A program made the translations under genes and the position numbers. From the NCBI GenBank assembly GCA_028564675.1, contig JAOVVO010000327.1, forward strand, positions 21,500-85,499: 64,000 nt of DNA, read 5' to 3'. Source of the stretch: Onchocerca lupi. Lineage: Eukaryota; Nematoda; Chromadorea; Rhabditida; Onchocercidae. Below are positions 40,267 through 52,151 of this stretch, one piece after another. How positions within the stretch are numbered: position 1 is the first letter of the stretch; every line of letters starts with the position of its first letter. Below the pieces are notes generated by a model. That model worked only from the letters and a program-made list of their open reading frames with translations. It was not told where the DNA came from and ran no database searches.

Positions 40267-42373
40267 AATGAAGTGGTCAGTTAGGGGTCGAAGGTTAAAA
40301 GCTCAACCTAACCTATGGTAATTATTACCCTTTTTTCCTCTTCAATAAGCATATATAACACACATGTATACATTATCCCTGGAATATTATAAACCGATGT
40401 AGCTCATGATGCCCCCTCATCAAGTATAAATCATGAATCTTTCAAGAAGTAATGAAAAGATGAAGCAAAGTTAGAAATGACTAGATGATGTGATCTGAAA
40501 TAGCAATTTTAAGACTATAATCGACTCAGAATCAAGAATCCATTGCGTTAAAGTTGAAAGCGATAAGAAGATCCGATTCGGAAGTTGGCAATATCTAAGT
40601 CGTGAAATGAATGAAAAGAATAATCTTTAATATCATGATTAATGAACTTAACTGATTAATACATGTCTATACGTCGTTAAATTTCAGATAAAAGGAAGAT
40701 GAACCGAAAATTCTTGGTGAGCCCTATCAATAATATTTGTTTCATGTTTCCATACTTTTTCTTCTTTCATTGCTTGTTTTAATTATTTAGATGATTTACA
40801 TAGACACTTCCAGAATTTCAATTTCGAAAATCGTGGCGTACTACTTTCCTTAGCGTGAGGTCATTTATGATAACTCGAATCTAGTTTTGCACTAAAGATT
40901 ATGGAGTTACATTCCTTTAGCAACTGAAATAGTGTATTAATTACCATTATTCAATAAGACGGAGAGGTGGAAGAAAGCAAGAATTTCTACTTGAAATGAA
41001 AAAAAAAAAAAAAAAATGCAACACAGAAGCTGCTTGTCTTCATCTTCAACTATCAAAATTTCGAATTTCGAATACTTTTCCAAATCCCGTTTCGAATTTC
41101 CCCGCTTAATTTGATATACTCGCGCACTCTTGCTAGATATACAATGCTATATTCCTAATTTTGATCCAACTTCATCATTCAATGTTTGTTTAAAAAAAGC
41201 AAGCAAGCAATTAGTTCCTTTTATTCACATGAATCAAGAAATCAACAAAAGAAGGAATAGAAAAACACACTCGGTAAGATGGTTAGAAACTGCGGAGAAT
41301 GTTTTTGTATCCAAAAGAGTTTACTACAATTTCTAGGAGAAAAATGATGCATAGTTCGAAACATAGACATTATTATCCCCCTCGATATCTTAATTATTCG
41401 GTGATAGTCCTCAGATCAAAGCAACAATTGGTCACTTTTTCCTGAATATTACCATGCAGATTCTGAAAAAACCCTGAAATATTCAACGCTACAAGAATCA
41501 GTTCATCTCTATTGTGAACAAGAAACTGAACCATGATATAAAAGAATCATTCTAGTGGGAAAGAAAGGAAAAGATGAGAAGGAAGAAATATAGAAAAATA
41601 TTCTCAAATTATAAGCTAGACATGCTATTTTCCTCCAATGTAAAGATCTGTGTAATTTCATTTCATTTTTGATCATGAATTCAGGAAACTAGAAAACTAT
41701 AAAATCCTTCAGGTTATCTAAATCTTATTTAAAAGCAAATTGCTGGTCATTTAAAAATTTTAAGACCAAATATTACGGATCACCACTTTTGAGGCAATAC
41801 AAGAAAATAATAAAATCAACTTTTAAGCAAGTGATAGCATATTATACGAATGTACACCATTAAAAAAATTATAAAAAACATCAAAAGCGAGGTACCACAC
41901 AGCTAAAATTTAATAATCATTCCTAAGATTTGAATACTGAAGCCGAAAACTTTTTGCTGGAAGAAAACTTTGATATCAGCACAAAAAAATCAAAATTTGT
42001 CCTTCGAGAAAAAATGTTTGAAAAAGAAAAACCCGAAAGTTTGATTTAAATTCATGATTTAGAAAGCTATAAATTTGCTAAACTTGATGAAAAGCCCGAA
42101 AAATAATCAGAAACAAAAGTATATTGTAAAACATGATAGCTGTGATGGCAGCAAAATAGTGAGCAAAATTACCTGTTTACCTGGAAAACGAACAGAAAAA
42201 TGGAACCTCTAGAGAAAAAACAAGAGAAACAAAACAATATTTATGGAATGGGTAGTTATCTTCGCAGTTCCTTAAAGCGATAAACGGGGATCATTGAAGT
42301 GGAGAGTGAGAGTGAAAATCAAAGAAAAGACAAAATTATCATTCGAATCAAACAAAAATTTCGAAAATTGGTT

Positions 42374-42419
42374 CAAAATTTTCTGGATCGAATTGAATCG
42401 TTCGATCCAAAAAATTTTG
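42374..42419. repeat. 19-bp inverted repeat with 8-base loop
   Basis: The arms 42374-42392 and 42401-42419 pair at 18 of 19 positions (mismatch 42383/42410). It lies about 90 bases downstream of the kinase stop codon on the minus strand, so it may fall in the kinase 3' UTR. Confidence 0.85.
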
Positions 42420-42509
42420 CAAAAACAACAATAATGCCATCCAATCAAAAATATCCCACTTTTGCTTAATAAATCTAAGTAATAAATGAGCTATTAGAGC
42501 ACCCAACAT

Positions 42510-45500
42510 TTATTCATCCATATTACTCTCGTTGTTCGGTAAATATTCGAATGAACTATTCCGACGAGAACTTTCGCTCAGTTCATCCATACTCGTTCTC
42601 CTGGAAGTAGTATTTATGTTTTACAAAGTAAAATATATAAAAATTGTAGCTGATATGTTATTTGAAAAACTAAATATCAATTCATAAATTTTCCTTTAAT
42701 CACAGAGTTATTCAATTTCTGTCAGAAATCGAACTTTTTAAATTTCTTTTAAAATCCGAATTCGAATTTAATATAAACCTCGAATAGTAGAATTCAACAT
42801 CACTTTCTTCCAAAGCATTTCTCTGTGCCTCTTTCTGAACACTAGCCTTCACTGCGGCTTCCATTAACTTCTCATAATCATCACTTACTAAACCGCAACC
42901 CTATAAAAAAATCCCCACAAATATATCAATTTTTTAGATAGTTTAATTCTCAAATTTGAAATGGAATTATATGCTAATGAAAATGATAAATTAAAAGATG
43001 CAAAATAAACCAGGGTCCATGGATATTCCAGAATTTGCGAAGCTGAAAATCGTTCCTCAACGTCCAGTTGCAACAATCCCTGTATGAGGCCTTTGGCAGA
43101 ATACGAAATTTTATCCCAAATAGGTGGCGGAAATGAGAAATGCCCACTTAAGATTTGTTCGAAAAGTTGTTCCTGATTACCACTGGCACTGAAATACCTA
43201 ATTCTTAATCGTCCATAATTTGGATGAACATCTAAAAAATAAAAAATAAACTGCCACATTCTTCGAAATCACTAATTTAAAATTCAATCTATTTGAAAAA
43301 GTTGTAAAATTTTTAATCATTATCTCAATTTAAATAGAATATATTGTTAGCTATATTTATACATTAATTCATTTGCAATATTTTTCGCTAAATATTTCAT
43401 GGCTTGCCTTTGGAAAGGTGGAAAGCCACACAAAAGCACATAAAGGATGATGCCTGCAGCCCATAGATCTACTTTGTGATCATATCCAAGCTCTGCAAGA
43501 ACCTGAAAACAAAAAATGATAATTAATAATTCATGTCAAAAACTGTTTCGGTTTTTTTAAAATTAGTCAGAAATCAATCAAAAAACTTTTTTTTTAGCAT
43601 ATTTTCCTCTATTTAACACAAAGCACATAAAAAAGATGATTTTACTTCAGGTGCAACGTAAGTTGGTGTACCGCAGATCACTCTTAGCGGCTCTTCATTC
43701 ATTTCCACGGCCAAACCAAAATCGGCCAATTTCAATCGCAAATCTCCCGTATATGAACAGATATAAACCTTGAAAATTTTCAGAAACATAGACAAAAAAA
43801 AGAAGAAAAATTCCTGAAAATATTTTTCAGAAATAAATCCATTAGAAGAGAATTTTAAAAATGATACACTTAAGAAACAGAAATTCTTTTTCTTTTCTTT
43901 TAACTGACAAAAGCAAAAAGCTTATTGATTTAATTTCCAGTAATAATTCACTTACAGTGGTAATACGGAAACAACAAATTTTCAGCTTACCAGCAAATTT
44001 TCCGGCTTAACATCACGATGGACTATATTTAAATTATGCAAATAATCAAGTGCAGATGCCAAACAATTTAATAGGCCTGCAGCACATCGCTCAGTGACAT
44101 GACGTACTTGACAAAGATATTCGAATAAATCACCACCCTGAAAACTTACCTCAGGATATAAAATATAACTATAATTAATAAAAACATTGAATTTAGAAAC
44201 AAAATAATAAATTTTTAATTTTCATGAAAATCAATCAAAATTAAATGAAAAAATAGATCGGCGTATAAACATAGAAATAATGCATTTTTCGAATTGTTTG
44301 TGAACTGCTGCCAAATTTTACCCAGTAAATGCTTCATAACAATCATAGATAACTATTAATACGTATAAGAGAATTAATGAGAATAAATATATCTCTATCC
44401 GATCAGTTCTTTCACAACTCTCATAAAAAAATTATGAAGGATGGGAATTAGAGAAAGGGCAAGAGAAAAAAAAAATGATTACCGTAATTAGCTCCAAAGA
44501 TAAATAAAATGATCCTTCAAATTCCCAACAGTTGTGCATCTGTACGATAAATTCATGTGAAATCCTTTGCATTATGGCAATTTCCGATTTAATCAACTCT
44601 TCCTTTCCGATGATGTTCTCGTGACTAATTATTTTCAGAGCTTTCCTTTCTCGAGTTCTCCTGAAAATATCGAGAAATCAATTAGGAAAATGAAATGAGC
44701 CGAAATTAGAATGGGACCATGAAAAGCATAAGAAATAGTCCTGTAGAAGATAAAATCATAAAATAAACTAAAACAAGAAACAAGTAAATCAGTTTTGGAA
44801 ATTCCTGTCAGCGTGATCTTCTATGCACGAGACAGAAAAAGAAACTTGGAAAATTATGAGCAGGAAACTTGCTAGAAATAAAATAATACATAAATCATCA
44901 AATTTAATTTTACATTTTAGACAACAAAATAAATTTTTTATTGCGACAGAAAATTCTTTTGTTTATAATTCCTATAGCAAATATTGACGAATCTAGCAGG
45001 ATATGACATCTGAAATGACTGAAAAAGAAGTTATATAGACCAAAACAAACAAAGAGAAAAATCCATACTTGCACATTGTCTCATAAACCAAAGCTGTATT
45101 ACCATCACCGATTAACCGAACCAAATGCATAACATTATCAAGAAGTAAAGGAAGATGTCGACCTGCAAACTAATCAAATTCACTATTTCACAGTATTGAA
45201 TATTAATACATTTCAGAAAAAGTATTAAGACATACTCATTTCGGAATCTGGAACTATACTTCCAGCACGATCTTCTCGTAAAGTTTCATTCCTTGCTGGC
45301 ATTCTTCTTCTGGGTGGTTTGCCACGAGGTGTACGTGGTCGTAAACTATAGAGCCTTTTGGATTCTGGAAAGAAAGAAAGCTGAATTATTTCTTCAGTAG
45401 AAAAAGATTATATCATAAAAGAAGCTATATTAAGACAGTCTCGAATCATTCGAAATTATTTATAAAAATATTTACGAAGGAACAAGAAAAAAAAAAAAAT

Positions 45501-48500
45501 TAAATTCCATCTCCCATTATTAAAAGATGTAGCCAGACATCACCTTCTGAAACAACGTAAAAATCATCAACGCTCATTTTTTCCTTTCCATATGCAATAA
45601 ACACATCATCTTCACCGAAAAAATCTGCCAAACAAGTAACCTAAATTTATCATTATTATACCATCAACCACTTTTAATAACGAAATTTTGCCAGAGAAAA
45701 TTTGTCCAAAGAAAAGTCTCTGCTTCAGTTTCATTCCAGATATTTATCCTAAAATTAATTACAGAATCCTGCACTTCCTGCCTTTCTCTTACTTCAATAT
45801 TATATTTCCAATTGTAAGAAAAAAAGTAAATGCAAACTTAGAAGATAAGAAAGATAATTTTAAGCCATAAACTCAAACTCCGTTTTTAAAAGTTATTCAC
45901 AAAAATATCACTAAAAATTTGAATGTATAATAAGTCTGTAAGATATGTAATGAAACAATAAATGATTAAAGTAACAAAACCAAATCCATTAAATATTAAC
46001 TTCTTTGCCATTAAGCGCATATAACTTTCGAACTGCTCCACTATCAAGTTTAACCACTACTGTTATGTCCTGGATAACCTTAAATAACACATCATTCTAA
46101 ATTTCTCAAATTCGCATTAAAAAATGTAAAATCAGAGAATCAAAATTCCAAAGGGATCATTTTAAAAAAAAAGAAAAAAGGTAGAAGAAAAAAGAACAAC
46201 TAACTTGGAGGAAAGACCTTGCAGTTCGTTTATTTAATAAATGCCGCACAACACGGCGTGGTTTAACACCATTTCTAATAATAGTGATGATTCTTGGATA
46301 AACAAAATCATTTGGTTCCTGAAATATCATAACAATGTGATAGTCTATGTTTGTGAAATCCACAAAATCGTCAATTTTGCAAATACCCAAGCAAAATGTT
46401 TGAAACATATGACGCAAAATAAACCTGCTTCAAGGGTGAATTCACCATCAAAGGTATTGGAGAAGAACCGGCCAATGATATACGCCAAGTTGGTTCGCGA
46501 GCATTCTCGTAGTCAACCCGTTTGTATATCTCCGAACTGAAATCAATACAGTTGGAAAATATCATGAAAATAAAGATAAAAAGACTGCTACAGTGAATGA
46601 GCGATTTGAAATGGAATATTAAATTTTGAAATCTTTTAATTCTGATTTCTGGGATTTAGAAAACTAAAGCGATTCGCCAACGAAACGAGGACTAAACAAT
46701 TTTTTCCTATAATTAAAAACATAAATCATCCTTCCCGACTAAAAAATATTTATTATTCTTAGGTTACTCACCTTGAACAAACATAACCTTCACCATCTTC
46801 AAAATCTTCCAGTGAAGACAATTTATGGGAACCATCAAGAGAGAAGATATAACGAACACCATGCGGTAAATTGATAGCATCAGTTAGTGTTCTCGTTAGG
46901 TCGCCCAGAAGGGCCTGAAAGGACCGCACTCTTTCCACCGATATTGCATACCACATACCCTTAAATATCAACAAATAAATACTTCAAGTATTTAGGTAAA
47001 AAACAATCTTTGGTACTAAGCCTGAAAAAGTCGAGAAACATTTCCTCCATTTCTTTCCTCTCTTTGTTTCATTATTACTCTATAAAAGCGCTTTTTACTT
47101 AATTTATATCCCAGTGTTAACAGTACAAGTTGACATCTCAACTGTCAGAATTTTTTTATAGATTTGAATTAATACCGAAATTAGATGTGATTAATAACTA
47201 TCACATTGAAGATGAATAAATTACTTTGAAATACTGATCACCGTTCCGATAAAACCGGACACGTTTAGCTTTACTACCAGGAAAGCAACGGAAGGGCACT
47301 GGCGTTACTGGACTGTGTGAAATGATGGAAACAGACTGTTGTCTGGCAGATGTAGTGGAAGGAGGAACATCCGATGCTGAGGTACCTTAAAGCAATATTA
47401 TATTTTATCATTTCATTTTTAATAAGTTAATCTTGAAAACAATTTAAATTTCGGAAATTTAGTTTAATTCCGAGACTGCTTCTTAAATTCTCATGGTTTA
47501 TAATAAACAAAACACTACTAGAAAATAAAAATTCTGAAAATCGCTATATCAGGAATTTAACAAAAAACAGAATCAATCTCCGCTAGAGATGAATGAATTA
47601 ACTGTTTAAATGTAATAATTCAACAGAAAAATTCTTGAAAAGAAAACCAAAAAATAATTTTTTAAAAACAAATCTTTAACTTCGTTTAATTCTTAATGAA
47701 TACTTCATCGTGCTAGTTAATTTAAAGAATATTTTACTGTAAGTAATCGTCTTTGAAGAAATAGAAAATCAAACATAAAAAAATGTTAAATAAAAAATCA
47801 AACATTGAACATTGTTAGGTATTCCATAAATTTCACCCAAAACTCCTGCCCTAAAATGGGGAAAAAATGGAAGAGAAAAAGAAATCAGTAAATAAGTGAA
47901 TATAAGTTTACTTAAGATTTTCTAAAATTTAAAGTTAAAAACTGTATCTCTACAGTTTTAAGCTTATTATGGAGAAAAACTAAGTAATCTATGACTCATT
48001 ATCACTTTTTTACATGAAAATATATCAAAAACAAACTGGCCGTCATATCCGTTGCGGAAATGATAACGGTTTCATCACTATGGGACATATCACACTGTGA
48101 TTGCCGCATAGCGGTAGTGATAATGGATGTTGGTGAATCCCGTGATTCTGACTGTGTCGATTCAAATGCTGTCATTGAAGCCGTGCTGTCACTGCTACTT
48201 GTACAACCATTCAGTGATACATCATATACCAAGTTCTACAGAGAGTGAGAAGAAAAGAATACATAATGATCAAGAGTCTCTTCACTGATTATTGCTGTTT
48301 TTTTTCAATTTGATTCAAACATTTCCGATCACAGTACTCCGTCTACGATGTTCACGTCTCGCGAGTTATAAATCCATGTTTTTTTTTGTTCTCTGACTGT
48401 TCAGTTTGTCTTCAACACGCTTCCTTTTTTATTCTTTTTTACACTCTACACGCACATGCAAACAAATGATCCAAATCGCGATCGTTTTTATTATTTTCTT

Positions 48501-49034
48501 TCCTTATCCAATTAACAATTTCTAACTGCAACTATTTTAGAGCAGTTCCTGATAATTTCTTTAAATGTGTCAGCAGGATGATAGTTTCAATGCTGCAGGC
48601 TTAAATTTAGAGAATTATTTTGTTGCCCTCTCTAGTTTCTGTTTTCGGACAAAATGATGCCATTTTCGAGCTCTCTATATAATTCAGTGATATCATTTCT
48701 TCATCTGACCTGCTTTTGAATATTTTTCAATAATAACAAAATAACATAACTATCCCTAACCAGAAAGCTCTGCATCAATGCTTTAAAATGTTGAAACAAA
48801 AGGTCTGCAATATTTGACGAACAGTCCTTACCTGATCTTCATTCAAATGAAAACTTTATGATTTGAAAAAGGAAAAGTTTTAAATGATACCCGTCTGGTC
48901 GGTGGACTGCTTCGTGAACTATGTGGAACGCTGTGCAAGCTTTCCAAAGCTCTCGTTTCGTGCCGTCGACGAATGGAAAGTCGCGGTAGAGTATTTCTTT
49001 GTGGCATCACCTTACTCATGACCACATTTGGCAT
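42510..49034 (-). CDS. zyg-8: Doublecortin-like kinase (ZYG-8/DCLK family)
   Basis: Microtubule-binding Ser/Thr kinase; in C. elegans ZYG-8 stabilises spindle microtubules. Exons: 49058-48891 (ATG 49034), 48235-48037, 47385-47225, 46959-46772, 46536-46425, 46318-46205, 46078-46001, 45640-45544, 45364-45236, 45162-45069, 44660-44483, 44137-43991, 43768-43646, 43502-43408, 43188-43011, 42900-42779, 42600-42510; 749 residues, phases consistent. Doublecortin domain 1 at about 150-240 (INLPHGVRYIFSLDG, EDFEDGEGYVCSS), domain 2 at about 270-365 (RIITIIRNGVKPRR, KLYALNGKEV). Kinase at about 420-690: GDG loop 426-428, Lys448, HRD 538-540, DFG 563-565, APE 586-588, so it should be active. The intron 43407-43189 has a GC donor. 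The Ser/Arg-rich head is typical of the family. The start behind an acceptor at 49058 suggests trans-splicing; further upstream exons cannot be excluded. Confidence 0.92.
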
Positions 49035-49054
49035 TCGTGTATCTTTGCAGAAAA

Positions 49055-49075
49055 TAAACTGTGAAAAAAAAAGAA
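49055..49075 (-). promoter_or_regulatory. Candidate trans-splice acceptor of the DCLK gene
   Basis: On the minus strand a run of T followed by CACAG precedes position 49058; the first in-frame ATG is 24 bases downstream at 49034. No convincing coding exon was found upstream, so spliced-leader addition or a noncoding first exon is likely. Confidence 0.45.
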
Positions 49076-52000
49076 ATGAGCGTAAATGAAATAAAGTTAC
49101 GATTTGCAAGTCTAATATATGAAAGAAATGAAGCGGAATTTGTTGAATCCACGCAACGCGACATAAGACATGGCATGATACGATATAAATGGCAGGATAA
49201 AAAATTAATTCAATATTAAAAAGAAAAGAAACTAAAAGCAAAAATGCAATTAAAACTTTAATGCTGATGTTTCACAACAAATATGATGTTTCAAAAATAG
49301 AAATAGATCGAAAATAGTTTAACAGAATAGAAGTGTTCGATCCACACATATTTCAACACTCTTATTCATTTAATTCATTCTTTAAATTTTTGCATGATTT
49401 CATCTTGATAAGTTTTTATCATCTTATATAATAAGGAAATTTTTGTCTCTCATTTTCTCTTCTGACTCAGTCTAATCTTTCTTCCCTTTCTCCTTCTATA
49501 TAGACTTCCTTTCCATTCGACCAAATAGTTCCTTTCCTAATACTTCCCAAAAAAAAAATTGACATTGGAAATAAAAGAGAAATCAAATTGGAAATCAAAC
49601 TTTACAGAGGAGAAAATCGAAAAAAAATTTCTCAATGAATCAGAAATATAATAATTATGATATTTATAGTTCTTTTATCATTTCCTAAGATGAATAAAAT
49701 TCACATCAATAAACTTTCTAATTCCTTCCAGTTACCCACCGACTGATTATATTATTTATTAATATCACCTTTGACAAGATTAATGTATTACCAGCAAGGA
49801 AAGTGAAGATATTTCCTTTCTAACATTTTCTCAAAGGAAAAGTTGAAATCAGAAAGAAGAATATTTGCCGCATACATGCATTAAAAGAAAATTTCCGCGT
49901 ATATGCATATTCTTTTTAAACAAATGCTCAAAACACTGATATAAGGTCTTCTTGTTCATACCTTTTTTTAAATAAATCAACCAATTTCATGTAATGCAAT
50001 GTTTTAAATAAAATGAAACTATAACAAAAATTGGGTCAAGAATTTTGTAAAAAAATGAGCCAAAAACTCTGCAAATCTAATAACAAATATTTAATACAGC
50101 AACGAGAAAAAAAAGATAACAAATAGGAAAAAACGATTGATTTTCGATAAATATTGAATGCAGTTGATCTGAAGGACCCATTACAAACCCTTTTTGGTTG
50201 ATATACAATACATTTGTCATTAATGACAATATCTGATAAAATAAACTAGCAAAAAAAGATGTATGAACTTAAATAAAAAGAAACTAATTTTTGAAGTAGA
50301 AAAGAAGCCAAATCACTCAAAATCAAATCATCCATCATTTAAATTTTTGATTTAAAAGCAATAATAACAATGTTTGAATCCAATAAGTTTTAGCATGATT
50401 AAATGAAATTCAATTTCAATAAGTTGTTTTATTACAATAAAAGCTGCTGTTTGAATCTATTAAACCATTCCGCGCAATTCGCACAGAATGATTTAATAAC
50501 TGAATAAATCATTTCTCTTAATTCAATTGTACCAACAATTTCCCTACACTTCTTCAGATTACCATGTACTGATTTTACACACATTAAGCATGCTAATTCC
50601 ACTTTTATCTAACAATTAAGCTATGTGATGCATAAAAGCAACTGAACTCTATACCACCGGAAAAACAGAATTGTGTAACAAACCGATATGAACTCCACCA
50701 CCATATTTCAATCCGGAAACACGATGTAATACAATAGCAGAACATAGAAAGGATGGATGGATGGGATGACTGTCAAAGAAATGAAAAGAAATCTTATCAG
50801 CAAAGAAGATCGTCTTCTGTAGCGGGAAATCTAAATGAAAAAAATTGAATAAATAAGGAAGAGAATTTCTTCTTGTCAAAACGAAAACAAATATGATTGT
50901 GTACAAATCACTTTTTATTAACTTTCGTTACTTTAAAACACGGAAAAACTAATAAAAGTGGAGAAAAGTGATTTGAAACTATCATCCATACTTTTTTTTG
51001 GACAATTTACGAGTGATGAATAGATATAAACAAGGGCAATGGACGCCACCAACAACTGCGAACATAAACATCTTCATAATGGAATGTTTTCATGTTTGCA
51101 AAGCATTTCATAGAATAATTGTAGGAAACGATGAAAAATTCACGGGAGTCTTTTATCATCTTCGCGGAATCACAACTATTTTTCCTAAATTAGCTCTGAA
51201 TAACAAATAGAGAGATAGCAACAAGGAATAAGAACAGAAAAAAAATACCACGAGAATACTGTGTTGAAGCGAATAAACAGGGATAAGATAAATGAAAATA
51301 AAACAAAGCAAGCAGAATATAATGCGTTATGCGACAAAATGCATGAAAAGTTTGCAGCTTTAGATGAGAAGAATTTAACACGGTCCAGAAATGACACACT
51401 GACATATTCAGCAAATTTGCTTTGTTAATTATCGCCGCTATTTTCTTCATTTACTTGAAACATCCGGAATTATTGGAGTATTTTGTCTTTTGTATGAATG
51501 GTTTAAAATTTCAAATAAAGATTGGTCGCAGTGAAGAATTTTTTTAAAAAAGAAATTTCAAAGCTGTTGTTGAAATCCTTGATAAAATATGCAGAAATGA
51601 AATGACATCTAGAGGAATTCCTTCATTAATTTAAAAAAAGGAAAGCTCTAGAAATAGATGTAAAGTTTTATATGAAAATAGAAAGAAATAATTATAAGCA
51701 AAAAGTGGATATAAAAATCTTCTCAAGTATTTTAATCTGGGAACAGGAAAAAGTTTTCGATTTATAAAATATTGAGTTAGCCTAAAAATCAGAATAAAAG
51801 TCAAGTGAAAGATGGGTAAAGCGTCACGATTTTTTGGGTTTATTTTTTAAGCTTTGCAGACTCTTTTTTATTTCCTTTTTTGTCGTTTTTGAGAAAAATA
51901 AGCAACTTTTTTCTTTCATCTTGCAAACATCTATAATTTTTTTGACTTTTTTGACAAAATAAAATGGCACAGAGCAAAACTATTACTCTTTAATAAATAT

Positions 52001-52108
52001 CGATTCCATCCAAAAATTATCTTCATGTAACTAATCTAATTTTAATTAATAATTCATTAATCATTTCAATTTTAAAAGAATAATGATTCATGATTGGATA
52101 GAAGGAAG

Positions 52109-52151
52109 CAATTGTCATGAGCAACCGAGGAATGGTTGCTTATGACAATTG
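52109..52151. repeat. 18-bp inverted repeat with 7-base loop (small-RNA-like hairpin)
   Basis: The arms 52109-52126 and 52134-52151 pair at 17 of 18 positions around the loop GAGGAAT, and weaker pairing continues outward. The size and the single internal mismatch resemble a microRNA precursor. The arm sequences match no conserved nematode microRNA that I know. Confidence 0.8.

Larger units (their letters stand above)
38338..42509. other. Spacer between armadillo-repeat and DCLK genes
   Basis: The upstream flank of the armadillo gene and the downstream flank of the kinase gene. It holds the purine-only tracts at 38744-38990 and 40211-40266, a poly-A run near 40999-41016 and an inverted repeat at 42374-42419. 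No other exon-like segment or RNA gene was recognised. Confidence 0.55.

Noticed and set aside
43189..43231. In-frame extension of a DCLK exon upstream to 43231 (reading VHPNYGRLRIRYF).
   Set aside because: It needs a phase-1 donor that does not exist; the TTTCAG acceptor at 43188 with the GC donor restores the conserved kinase sequence.
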